Positions 50,488 through 58,819 of a stretch of 64,000 bases of DNA are shown here, one piece after another. Positions within the stretch are counted from its first letter, which is position 1. Every line of letters starts with the position of its first letter. The position numbers were made by a program, and so were the translations under genes. The notes below the pieces were generated by a model. It saw only the letters and a program-made list of their open reading frames with translations. It did not search any database and was not told where the DNA came from. The DNA lies in the NCBI RefSeq assembly GCF_002482975.1, contig NZ_DLHA01000041.1, positions 20,640 through 84,639 on the forward strand, written 5' to 3'. Origin of the DNA: Flavobacterium sp. UBA7680. Lineage in GTDB: Bacteria; Bacteroidota; Bacteroidia; Flavobacteriales; Flavobacteriaceae.

Positions 50488-50679
50488 ATGAAAACACTTA
50501 AAATTATTACAAGAATTATTTTGATGATTTTAATTTTATCATCTCTTTTTATGTGGATAATCATAGGTGCATCAAGTCATAATATAAAAACAGAAATGAG
50601 AGTTCTGCCATTAATTTTTGCTTTAGTATTTGCAATTTTTCTTTATTTAACTAAGTATTTAAAACGAAAAGAAAATTAA
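50488..50679 (+). CDS. Small two-helix membrane protein within the mutase operon
   Basis: 63 residues: MKTLKIITRIILMILILSSLFMWIIIGASSHNIKTEM then a second helix LPLIFALVFAIFLYLT and a basic tail. It starts 11 bp after mutA and ends 55 bp before mutB, on the same strand. No family recognised. Its position suggests co-expression with the mutase, but there is no evidence of a shared function; the membrane helices may be incidental. Confidence 0.6.
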   Translation: MKTLKIITRIILMILILSSLFMWIIIGASSHNIKTEMRVLPLIFALVFAIFLYLTKYLKRKEN

Positions 50680-50734
50680 GACCATAAAAGAAATTGAAAG
50701 CGAATTGAACCTATTCTAAGAAATAATTTTAAAA

Positions 50735-52873
50735 TTGAGAAAAGACCTTAAACATATAAAGTTAGAAGTTAAAAGTCATGAGTTAAATGAACAAACTCAT
50801 AACTCAAAACCCATAACTCATAACTTCACCACAGCCGAAGGAATTGAACTTAAAAAAAGCTATTCTGAAAAAGATATAGAGGATTTAGAGTTTCTGGATT
50901 TCGGAGCTGGCTTTACGCCCAATTTACGCGGACCTTACGCTACAATGTACGTTCGTCGTCCGTGGACAATTCGTCAGTACGCCGGATTTTCGACTGCAGA
51001 AGAAAGTAATGCTTTTTACAGACGAAATCTTGCTGCAGGTCAAAAAGGACTTTCCATAGCTTTTGATTTACCAACGCATCGCGGTTACGATTCAGACCAC
51101 GAAAGAGTTGTTGGAGATGTTGGGAAAGCCGGAGTTGCTATCGATTCTGTTGAAGATATGAAAGTATTATTCGATCAAATTCCGCTTGATGAAATGTCAG
51201 TTTCTATGACCATGAACGGTGCCGTTTTACCCATTATGGCATTTTATATTGTGGCAGCAGAAGAACAAGGTGTCGAATTGAACAAACTTTCGGGAACTAT
51301 TCAAAATGATATTTTGAAGGAATTCATGGTCCGTAATACTTATATTTATCCTCCAACGCCTTCGATGAAAATTATTGCCGATATATTTGAATTTACTAGC
51401 AAAAAAATGCCGAAATTCAATTCTATCTCAATTTCAGGATATCATATGCAGGAAGCTGGAGCAACGGCAGATATTGAATTAGCTTATACTTTAGCAGATG
51501 GTTTAGAATATATTCGAACAGGTTTATCGACTGGAATGACGATTGATGAATTTGCTCCCCGTTTGTCTTTCTTTTGGGCAATTGGGATGAATCATTTTAT
51601 GGAGATTGCAAAAATGAGAGCCGGCAGAATGATTTGGGCAAAACTATTACAGCAGTTTAACCCAAAAAGCGATAAATCATTGGCATTAAGAACACACTGC
51701 CAAACCAGTGGCTGGAGTTTAACAGAACAAGATCCGTTTAATAATGTAGCCAGAACTTGTATTGAAGCTACTGCAGCAGCTTTTGGTGGAACGCAGTCTT
51801 TGCACACCAACGCACTTGATGAAGCAATTGCTTTGCCAACTGACTTTTCGGCGAGAATTGCACGAAATACGCAGATTTATTTACAGGAAGAAACTAAAAT
51901 CACTAAAACCGTTGACCCTTGGGGCGGAAGTTATTACGTGGAATCTTTGACGAATGAGATTTTAGAAAGTACTTGGAAATTAATTGAAGAAGTTGAAGAA
52001 CTGGGCGGCATGACAAAAGCAATTGAAGCCGGAATTCCGAAACTTCGAATTGAAGAAGCGGCTGCAAGAAAGCAGGCCAGAATTGACAGCGGACAGGATA
52101 TTATTGTTGGTGTCAATAAATTTAGGCTAGATAAAGAAGATCCGCTGCATATTTTAGATGTTGACAACCAAATGGTTCGTAAACAACAAATAGAGCAACT
52201 TGAAAATATTAAAGCAAAAAGAGATACTGAAAAAGTAAATCAATCACTTGAAAAATTAATTCATTGTGCTAAAACCGGAGAAGGAAACTTATTAGAAATC
52301 GCTGTTGAAGCTGCCAGAAACAGAGCTACATTAGGTGAAATAAGTGACGCCCTTGAAACTATTTTCGGAAGGTTTAAAGCGCAAATTAAATCATTTAGCG
52401 GTGTGTATAGTGCAGCAATAAAAAACGACGAGAATTTTGAAAAAGCAAAACAGTTAGCAGATGCTTTTGCAAAACAAGAAGGAAGACGCCCAAGGATTAT
52501 GATTGCCAAAATGGGACAAGATGGTCATGATCGCGGTGCAAAAGTAGTGGCAACCGGTTATGCTGATGTAGGTTTTGATGTGGATATAGGCCCGTTATTT
52601 CAAACTCCAGCCGAAGCGGCGAAACAGGCTGTAGAAAATGATGTTCATATTTTAGGCGTTTCATCACTTGCTGCGGGGCATAAAACATTAGTTCCGCAGG
52701 TTATTGAAGAGCTTAAAAAACACGATCGCGAAGATATTATGGTAATTGTGGGTGGTGTAATTCCCGCGCAGGACTATCAATTTTTATTTGATGCAGGCGC
52801 AGCAGCTGTATTTGGGCCAGGAACAAAAATAAGTGAAGCGGCTATTAAAATTTTAGAAATCTTAATTGACTAA
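50735..52873 (+). CDS. mutB: Methylmalonyl-CoA mutase, large (alpha) subunit
   Basis: 712 residues from TTG at 50735. The TIM-barrel has PYATMYVRRPWTIRQYAGFSTAEESNAFYR, SVSMTMNGAVLPIMAFYIVAAEEQGV, and RTHCQTSGWSLTEQDPFNN; the C-terminal B12 domain has KMGQDGHDRGAKVVATGYADVGFDVDIGPLF with the DxHxxG cobalt-coordinating His. It binds adenosylcobalamin and converts methylmalonyl-CoA to succinyl-CoA. The N-terminus contains an extra stretch (about residues 10-29) coded by an inverted repeat at 50761-50827, described separately. Confidence 0.96.
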   Translation: MRKDLKHIKLEVKSHELNEQTHNSKPITHNFTTAEGIELKKSYSEKDIEDLEFLDFGAGFTPNLRGPYATMYVRRPWTIRQYAGFSTAEESNAFYRRNLAAGQKGLSIAFDLPTHRGYDSDHERVVGDVGKAGVAIDSVEDMKVLFDQIPLDEMSVSMTMNGAVLPIMAFYIVAAEEQGVELNKLSGTIQNDILKEFMVRNTYIYPPTPSMKIIADIFEFTSKKMPKFNSISISGYHMQEAGATADIELAYTLADGLEYIRTGLSTGMTIDEFAPRLSFFWAIGMNHFMEIAKMRAGRMIWAKLLQQFNPKSDKSLALRTHCQTSGWSLTEQDPFNNVARTCIEATAAAFGGTQSLHTNALDEAIALPTDFSARIARNTQIYLQEETKITKTVDPWGGSYYVESLTNEILESTWKLIEEVEELGGMTKAIEAGIPKLRIEEAAARKQARIDSGQDIIVGVNKFRLDKEDPLHILDVDNQMVRKQQIEQLENIKAKRDTEKVNQSLEKLIHCAKTGEGNLLEIAVEAARNRATLGEISDALETIFGRFKAQIKSFSGVYSAAIKNDENFEKAKQLADAFAKQEGRRPRIMIAKMGQDGHDRGAKVVATGYADVGFDVDIGPLFQTPAEAAKQAVENDVHILGVSSLAAGHKTLVPQVIEELKKHDREDIMVIVGGVIPAQDYQFLFDAGAAAVFGPGTKISEAAIKILEILID
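50761..50827. repeat. In-frame CATAACTCA word repeat inside mutB
   Basis: GAAGTTAAAAGTCATGAGTTA at the left pairs imperfectly with ACTCATAACTTC at the right; the right half is three ACTCATAACTC-like units. It is translated within the first 30 codons of mutB. Confidence 0.7.
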
Positions 52874-52880
52874 AATATTC

Positions 52881-52917
52881 AAAAAAAAATCCCGAATGAT
52901 CATTCGGGATTTTTTTT
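52881..52917. terminator. Bidirectional terminator between mutB and the lysozyme-like gene
   Basis: ATCCCGAATGATCATTCGGGAT is a perfect palindrome with A and T runs on either side, so it serves both convergent genes. Confidence 0.9.
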
Positions 52918-52922
52918 GTTTT

Positions 52923-53567
52923 TTAATCGTTTATTGTCGCATTACTGTCTGCTTCAATAAAAGAAAGATCATAGCCGGCAAAATCTCGCATATAACTTTT
53001 TAAAGAAGTTCCGAAAGCATCTCTAAAATGCCTGTTTCCTCCATGTTTAAAAAAGTTTTTTACTGATCCTGCACCTCCTAGATGCGCAGCTGCTAAAATA
53101 CCAGATTCTGTAATTTCGACACCATTAATAACTTTTCCTTCGTACTTTTCGATTTCATTACGTAAAATCCATTTGTTTTTGGATAATAACGCAACAAAAG
53201 CTTTTTCCTGTAATGCCGGATCTGTTAAGAAGTCTTTTTCATTTCTGACTCCAATGGCGCGTAATGCTTTTGAACCAAATTGATATTTTCCCATGTAACC
53301 CAGCGAATTTACCATTCGGTATTTTCCCTGTGATTCTTTGAAAGCTACTGCTTCTTTAAAACCGATAAGATGATTTCCAGTGTATGGGACGTTTAGATTT
53401 ACTTTAGGATAATCATCCTTTTCTAAAGATGGAAAAATGTATTCTGATCCATCTGTTTTTTCTGTTAGAAACCACGGTTTGGTTTCGACACTAAAGGGTT
53501 TAAAACCCAAACTCAAAAATGTAATAATAACGATTAAACTCGCATAAAAATACCACTTCTTTATCAT
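52923..53567 (-). CDS. Exported lysozyme-superfamily (transglycosylase-like) protein
   Basis: 214 residues. An N-terminal membrane/signal helix (WYFYASLIVIITFLSLGF) is followed by a linker and, from about residue 70, FKEAVAFKESQGKYRMVNSLGYMGKYQFGSKALRAIGV. The Glu in KESQGKY fits the lysozyme catalytic acid, and Asn-x-x-Gly-x-x-GxYQFG is the family's second motif. Later AAAHLGGAGSVKNFFKHGG. It probably cleaves peptidoglycan. It forms a wall-enzyme cluster with DUF2279 and MltG next door. Confidence 0.75.
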   Translation of the reverse strand: MIKKWYFYASLIVIITFLSLGFKPFSVETKPWFLTEKTDGSEYIFPSLEKDDYPKVNLNVPYTGNHLIGFKEAVAFKESQGKYRMVNSLGYMGKYQFGSKALRAIGVRNEKDFLTDPALQEKAFVALLSKNKWILRNEIEKYEGKVINGVEITESGILAAAHLGGAGSVKNFFKHGGNRHFRDAFGTSLKSYMRDFAGYDLSFIEADSNATIND

Positions 53568-53666
53568 AAATTGTTTTTCTTCAAAACGCTGTCACCTTTT
53601 TGAAATTTCTACGGTGCAAAGGTAATGAAAAACAAAAAAATCTGATATTCAGTAGTTTAACTCAAA

Positions 53667-54584
53667 TTAAAAATAGAGCGCATGTGCTTTGAAGCCTTTA
53701 TTGGCGGAGTATTCGAGAGTTGGCGCCGGAATTTTTATCGTGTTAAAAACAGAAAAAATAGTTTTCAAAAAATGCGATTTTGTGTCAATTTTAGCTAAAT
53801 TCACATCAAATGAAAGAAAAAACTGACGATATCTTTCTGGGTTTTCAACCGAAATTGGAATATCATCCTGAACATTTCCGGAAATCATTCCTTCGGCTCC
53901 ATATCCAAAAGCAACATTCAGCCACTTCGGAATTTTGCTCTCTTTTGCAAAAGATTGAAGATTGACAGAAAGCCAATAAGTTTGTCCGTTATAATCTTTT
54001 AAAATCTGTTCATTTAATGATTTTCCTAAAAGATTCGGTCGCATACTCGCATATTGCGTTGTATGAAATGAAAATTTTGGAATGATACGCTGTTCTTTCC
54101 ACAATAATTCCTGAGAAACGTACAATCCTGTTCCTGTAGCATTAGCAATAATATCACCCGGAGAAGCTCCCCATTGTGATGAATATCCATCTAAAACTTC
54201 AACCGCAGTTAAAAAGGCAAAGCCTAAACCTGCACCGTAAATTAATTGTTTTTTTTGATCAGCGCCGCTCCAGTTTAGCATTTCGGCACCAAATCTTCCT
54301 AAATGATAAGCAGAATACATATGTCCTACTTTATCCATTTGAAGCCATTCGTTGTTATCATTTATAAAATGAAACTTTGATCTTGGATAATCGGCATACC
54401 AAATTTGATTTAAACTCAGTAAAGTAGCCGAAGCCAAAGCGGTTTCGGTTACTATTACTGTGTTTTGTCTTTTTTTATTTAAGGTATCCGATGGAGTTAA
54501 AAAGCTTTCAATCTTACTTTGAGAAAAAGATTGAAAGCTTAATATAAATAAAACCGATAATAAAAGGTATTCTTTTAAATTCAA
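53667..54584 (-). CDS. DUF2279-family exported protein
   Basis: 305 residues from a TTG (54584). A signal peptide (MNLKEYLLLSVLFILSFQSFSQ) ends near 22. WLQMDKVGHMYSAYHLGRFGAEMLNWSG near 78-105 and GAGLGFAFLTAVEVLDGYSSQWGASPGDIIANATGTGLYVSQELLW near 118-163 contain the DKxxHxxs/xExxDG.xxxxGxxxGD pattern of DUF2279/YfiM. The latter half is strand-rich. It starts two bases after the mltG stop, so translation is coupled. The function is unknown but cell-envelope associated. Confidence 0.8.
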   Translation of the reverse strand: MNLKEYLLLSVLFILSFQSFSQSKIESFLTPSDTLNKKRQNTVIVTETALASATLLSLNQIWYADYPRSKFHFINDNNEWLQMDKVGHMYSAYHLGRFGAEMLNWSGADQKKQLIYGAGLGFAFLTAVEVLDGYSSQWGASPGDIIANATGTGLYVSQELLWKEQRIIPKFSFHTTQYASMRPNLLGKSLNEQILKDYNGQTYWLSVNLQSFAKESKIPKWLNVAFGYGAEGMISGNVQDDIPISVENPERYRQFFLSFDVNLAKIDTKSHFLKTIFSVFNTIKIPAPTLEYSANKGFKAHALYF

Positions 54585-54586
54585 AA

Positions 54587-55627
54587 CTATCTTGTTACGC
54601 CTTGACTAGCAATCCAGTCTGAATATTTTTTTGCATTTTTTGTGTGCTCTGCATAATTTGAAGCAAATTCATGGTAACCAAAACGATCAACGCTTGCACA
54701 AAAATAGATGTAATCGTTTTTCTCTGGGTTTAAAACTGCTTCAAGCGCCGTAATATCTGCCATAGCAATTGGTCCCGGAGGAAGGCCGATATTAACGTAA
54801 GTATTGTATGGAGACTTCATAACCAAATCATTATAAAAAACTCGTTTTATAACCTGATCAAAATTATTGTCTCTTAATTTTAAAGCATAAATTACAGTTG
54901 GATCTGCCTGTAATGGCATTTCTAAACGTAAACGGTTTAAGTAAACGCCTGCAATACGAGGTCTTTCGTCTTTTTTAACTGATTCTTTGTGAACAATAGA
55001 AGCCAAAATAGAAACCTGAACCGGAGTTAAACCTTGTTTTTTTGCTTCTTCAATTCTTTTATCTGTCCAAAAATTGTGATATTCCTTGATCATTTTATCA
55101 CGGAATTTTTCTGCAGATGTGTTCCAATATACTTCGTATGTATTTGGAATAAACATAGCGAAAACATTTTCTTCATTAAATCCGTTTGCAGCTAAAAATT
55201 CAGGATCTTTAAAAGCTTTCATTAAAGATAAACTGTCTGCTTCGATTTCAGAACCAACTCTTCCTGCAAAGTTTTCCAGACGTTCCTGATTGTTAAAAGC
55301 TAATTTAACGGGAACATTTGAACGCATTGCACGAACTAAGTCAATGTTATTCATGTCTTTTTTCAAAAGAAAACGTCCTGATTTTACATTTTCAGGATAA
55401 CTTCTTTTGCTGGCAACCAGTTCAAAATTGTCAAAGTTTTTGATATATGGTTCTAATATTTTTTTTACATCAGTATAATTTGCCCCAGTTGGAACATAAA
55501 CGTAAACTTCTTTTTCTTCAAATTTTGTATTGGCACTAAAAATTTGGCTGATTAAAATAAAACCGTAAATCAGTAAAACAGAAATTACAGCTACAGCAGC
55601 TAGTGTGATTATTTTTTTTAATTTCAA
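54587..55627 (-). CDS. mltG: Endolytic murein transglycosylase MltG
   Basis: 346 residues from a TTG at 55627. One N-terminal membrane helix (IITLAAVAVISVLLIYGFILI), a LysM-like domain near 45-95, and the YceG catalytic domain: FIPNTYEVYWNTSAEKFRDKM near 160, then ASIVHKESVKKDERPRIAGVYLNRLRLEMPLQADPTVIYAL near 207-247 with the catalytic Glu in HKES. It cuts glycan strands near their point of synthesis at the inner membrane. Coupled to the DUF2279 gene and 10 bp downstream of the GNAT gene. Confidence 0.94.
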   Translation of the reverse strand: MKLKKIITLAAVAVISVLLIYGFILISQIFSANTKFEEKEVYVYVPTGANYTDVKKILEPYIKNFDNFELVASKRSYPENVKSGRFLLKKDMNNIDLVRAMRSNVPVKLAFNNQERLENFAGRVGSEIEADSLSLMKAFKDPEFLAANGFNEENVFAMFIPNTYEVYWNTSAEKFRDKMIKEYHNFWTDKRIEEAKKQGLTPVQVSILASIVHKESVKKDERPRIAGVYLNRLRLEMPLQADPTVIYALKLRDNNFDQVIKRVFYNDLVMKSPYNTYVNIGLPPGPIAMADITALEAVLNPEKNDYIYFCASVDRFGYHEFASNYAEHTKNAKKYSDWIASQGVTR

Positions 55628-55637
55628 AGCTATTAGT

Positions 55638-56171
55638 TTAAATGTTTTTATTGATTAACTGAAAAATTGCTTCATCTTGATAGTGGTTATTTAGCAAAAT
55701 CCAGTCTTTTTTAATTCCTATTTTCTCAAAACCAAATTTAGTAAAAAGTGCTATACTTGCTTCATTATTTGTACTAATATTTGCATAAAGCTGATGCAGA
55801 TTTAAATTAAAAAAAGAATATTTAATAAGAAGTTCTAATGCCTCAGAACCAATATTTTGTCTTCTGTTTTTATTTTTTTGAATGACAATACCAACTCCCG
55901 CCCTGTTATTTCTTGGATCAAATTCAAATAAATCTATCAATCCAATCGCCGGAAAATCTTCGTCCTGACAAATTGCCAAGCGTAATTGTTTGGCTTCATA
56001 AATATCCTGTTGTGCATTTTCAAGATATTGACGAATCAAAAACCGACTATAAGGTGTATTGGTATTGCTGACTTCCCAAATGCTTTGGTCATTTTCCATC
56101 GAATGCACAAACCCTAAATCTTCAGGTTCAAGTGCACGCAGATAAATGGTTTCGCCTTTGAGTGTGATCAT
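55638..56171 (-). CDS. GNAT acetyltransferase (SpeG/RimL-like)
   Basis: 177 residues. LKGETIYLRALEPEDLGFVHSMENDQSIWEVSNTNTPYSRFLIRQYL is the family's N-terminus; VGIVIQKNKNRRQNIGSEALELLIKYSF near 95-120 is the acetyl-CoA segment and ANISTNNEASIALFTKFGFEKIGIKKDW the C-terminal part. The acceptor may be a polyamine or protein. It overlaps the mltG/dapF run and lies 79 bp after dapF. Confidence 0.87.
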   Translation of the reverse strand: MITLKGETIYLRALEPEDLGFVHSMENDQSIWEVSNTNTPYSRFLIRQYLENAQQDIYEAKQLRLAICQDEDFPAIGLIDLFEFDPRNNRAGVGIVIQKNKNRRQNIGSEALELLIKYSFFNLNLHQLYANISTNNEASIALFTKFGFEKIGIKKDWILLNNHYQDEAIFQLINKNI

Positions 56172-56250
56172 TTTGTGATTTTAGATTTTAGATTGTTGAT
56201 TTTAGATTGCTGATTTTGGAATTTGTCTTCGCTCAGACTGACATCGTTGA

Positions 56251-57033
56251 TTATATTTCAATTGTACCTTTGAAAACAAATTTTGCTGGTCCGGTTAGAA
56301 AAACATTGGTAAAATGATCTCCTAATTTATCAAAAGAAACGACAAGTTTTCCTCCTTCAACATTTAAGTTAATTGAGGTTTTGTCAGTTTGTCCAATTGC
56401 ATTCATAGCTATTGCTACGGCTGTTGCTCCGGTTCCGCAGGCTAAAGTTTCGTCTTCAACTCCTCTTTCGTAAGTACGAAGAGAGAAAGTATCATCATCT
56501 ACTTTTTTTACAAAATTAACGTTGCTTCCTTTTTCTCCGTATAAATCTCCGTAACGAATAGCCGCTCCGTTTTCTTTTACATTATAATGTTCTAAATCGT
56601 CAACAATCTGCACGTGATGTGGAGATCCGGTATCTAAAAAAGTATAAGAGTCGTTTTTTTGCACTTTATCAACATCAATCATTTGAAGCGAAACAATTGC
56701 ATCATTTCCTACTGAAGCATGGTGTAAACCATCTGTAGCAATAAAAGTAGTTTTATCGTCGATAACTCCTAACTGATTTGCAAAAGCTACCAGACAGCGT
56801 CCGCCATTTCCACACATTGAACTTTGGTTTCCATCTGAATTATAGTAAACCATTCTAAAGTCAGTTTCAGAATCATTTTCTAACAAAATTAGGCCGTCAG
56901 CTCCAATTCCGAAACGTCTGTCGCACAAGCGTTCAATCAACTTCACATCTTCTTTTGGGAAGAAATTAGATCTGTTGTCGATCATTACAAAATCGTTGCC
57001 TGTACCTTGATATTTATAAAATTCTACTTGCAT
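56251..57033 (-). CDS. dapF: Diaminopimelate epimerase
   Basis: 260 residues. The two catalytic cysteines lie in MCGNGGRC near 73-80 and LACGTGATAVAIA near 198-210; the N-terminus VEFYKYQGTGNDFVMIDNR has the substrate-binding Asn. It interconverts LL- and meso-diaminopimelate, supplying peptidoglycan and lysine. It heads a minus-strand run with the acetyltransferase, MltG, DUF2279 and possibly the lysozyme-like gene. Confidence 0.96.
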   Translation of the reverse strand: MQVEFYKYQGTGNDFVMIDNRSNFFPKEDVKLIERLCDRRFGIGADGLILLENDSETDFRMVYYNSDGNQSSMCGNGGRCLVAFANQLGVIDDKTTFIATDGLHHASVGNDAIVSLQMIDVDKVQKNDSYTFLDTGSPHHVQIVDDLEHYNVKENGAAIRYGDLYGEKGSNVNFVKKVDDDTFSLRTYERGVEDETLACGTGATAVAIAMNAIGQTDKTSINLNVEGGKLVVSFDKLGDHFTNVFLTGPAKFVFKGTIEI

Positions 57034-57205
57034 TTTTTATTCATTAAGAAATACAAAAGTACGAAGAAACTCCGAAGATTAATTAATGAAATGTTAATCA
57101 ATGTTAAAGAGAGTTAAACCGTTTTCTCAAATAATTTTTTGGTATAATTTTACGTTATAAATGTTAAAAACAAATCCCTAAATAACTCAAAAACATAAAT
57201 GTAAT

Positions 57206-58606
57206 ATGAAAAGATTTTCAACCTTATTTCTAGTTTCACTACTAAGCGGTGCTACTACGCTTGGTGCTTACAAGTTATTATTTGACGGCAGTGATTCTTT
57301 TTTTGGAAAAGGAAACTCTGTTGTTACTCTGGCTCCTAATTCATACGGAAGAACCGTTGGATTACCCGGAGAAGCAGTTGATTTTACCGAAGCTGCAGAT
57401 AAAACGATTCACACGGTTGTTCACGTAAAAAATGTTTCGAGAAGAACGGTTAGCAATCCTATGATGGAATTTTTCTACGGTTATGGCGGGCAGCAGCAGC
57501 AAGAACAAGTAGGAACCGGATCTGGTGTTATTATTTCTGAAGATGGATATATCGTGACCAACAATCACGTTATTAAAGATGCATCTGAAATTGAAATTAC
57601 CCTGAACAATAAAAAATCGTACAAAGCTAAATTAGTTGGTACAGATTCTAAAATGGACATCGCATTATTAAAAATTAGTGCCGATGAAAAATTACCTTAT
57701 ACTGCTTTTGCAAATTCTGATTCTGTAAAAATTGGAGAATGGGTTTTAGCAGTTGGTAATCCATATAATTTAACTTCAACTGTAACTGCGGGAATTGTTT
57801 CGGCGAAAGCCAGAAATTTAGACCAGAGCGGTATCCAGTCTTTTATTCAAACTGATGCGGCTGTAAATCCAGGGAATTCTGGTGGTGCATTAGTAAATAC
57901 AAGAGGTGAATTAATTGGAATTAATACAATGATTTCGTCTATGACAGGATCGTATGTAGGATATTCTTTTGCAGTTCCGTCAAATATCGCTCGAAAAATT
58001 ATTGAGGATATTATGGAATATGGAAATGTTCAAAGAGGAATTCTGGGTGTTGAAGGCGGTGAATTAAATAGTACAGCTTCAAAAGAATTAGGAATTACTG
58101 AAACGCAAGGTTTCTACATTAATAAAGTATCTAAAAATTCTGGTGCAGAAAAAGCCGGACTTGCAAAAGGTGATATTATTGTAAAACTGGACGAGCAAAA
58201 TATTTCGACTTTTGCTGATCTTTCAGGTTACATCAACACAAAACGCCCGAATGACGTTGTAAAAGTAACTTATATTAAAGACGGGAAAACGAAGACTGTT
58301 CCGGTTACTTTAAGCAAAAATGAGTTTTTCAGCACTGAATTTAAAGGAATTGAATTAGAAAATATTGATGCTGCTGATAAAAAGAAATTCAAAATTGATT
58401 ATGGTGTAAAAATTAAAAACATCACAAATGAGAATTTAATGCAGTACCAAAATGAATTGCAGGGAAATATTATTTTGAGCATCGATAACGTAAAAGTAAC
58501 AAATGTTGAAACTGTTTCTAAACTTTTAAACAAAAAAGACGAAGGACAAAGTGTCCGTATCGAAATGATCAATAAAAACGGAGAGATATTTAGAATTATT
58601 ATTTAG
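57206..58606 (+). CDS. Trypsin-like serine protease of the HtrA/Do family
   Basis: 466 residues. A signal/anchor (FSTLFLVSLLSGATTLGAYKLL) precedes the protease domain: His in TNNHVIKDA near 121, Asp in SKMDIALLKI near 152, Ser in NPGNSGGALVN near 225. Two PDZ domains follow (about 270-360 and 380-466). It degrades or refolds damaged envelope proteins. The stop codon TAG opens an inverted repeat at 58605. Confidence 0.95.
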   Translation: MKRFSTLFLVSLLSGATTLGAYKLLFDGSDSFFGKGNSVVTLAPNSYGRTVGLPGEAVDFTEAADKTIHTVVHVKNVSRRTVSNPMMEFFYGYGGQQQQEQVGTGSGVIISEDGYIVTNNHVIKDASEIEITLNNKKSYKAKLVGTDSKMDIALLKISADEKLPYTAFANSDSVKIGEWVLAVGNPYNLTSTVTAGIVSAKARNLDQSGIQSFIQTDAAVNPGNSGGALVNTRGELIGINTMISSMTGSYVGYSFAVPSNIARKIIEDIMEYGNVQRGILGVEGGELNSTASKELGITETQGFYINKVSKNSGAEKAGLAKGDIIVKLDEQNISTFADLSGYINTKRPNDVVKVTYIKDGKTKTVPVTLSKNEFFSTEFKGIELENIDAADKKKFKIDYGVKIKNITNENLMQYQNELQGNIILSIDNVKVTNVETVSKLLNKKDEGQSVRIEMINKNGEIFRIII

Positions 58607-58670
58607 TCTCAATTTTGCAGTCACAGTATTCAGTTCTTTAAAACTGTAAACTGAGACTGCGACTGAAAAC
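58605..58670. repeat. AGTCTCA inverted repeat overlapping the htrA stop codon
   Basis: AGTCTCA...CAGTCACAGTATTCAGTT pairs imperfectly with AACTGTAAACTGAGACTGCGACTGAAAA. Its first bases are those of the protease stop codon. Same word family as 25730 and 26848. Confidence 0.7.
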
Positions 58671-58673
58671 TTT

Positions 58674-58712
58674 AAAAAAAAAGCCATCTTAAGAAATTAA
58701 GGTGGCTTTTTT
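58674..58712 (+). terminator. Terminator of the htrA-like gene
   Basis: AAGCCATCTTAA and TTAAGGTGGCTT pair around 4 bases with a T run. Confidence 0.85.
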
Positions 58713-58761
58713 ATTTTGAAAAATAAATCCTAAAATAGTTTACGAAATCGATTGAAATGGA

Positions 58762-58769
58762 TACTTTTG
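58762..58769 (+). promoter_or_regulatory. -7 element before the GAPDH gene
   Basis: TACTTTTG matches TAnnTTTG; TTTA lies 19 bases upstream. A leader of about 45 bases results. Confidence 0.5.
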
Positions 58770-58819
58770 CGCCAAATTATAAAATAAGTGAGTGTTTTAT
58801 TATTTCAATTTAATCAATT

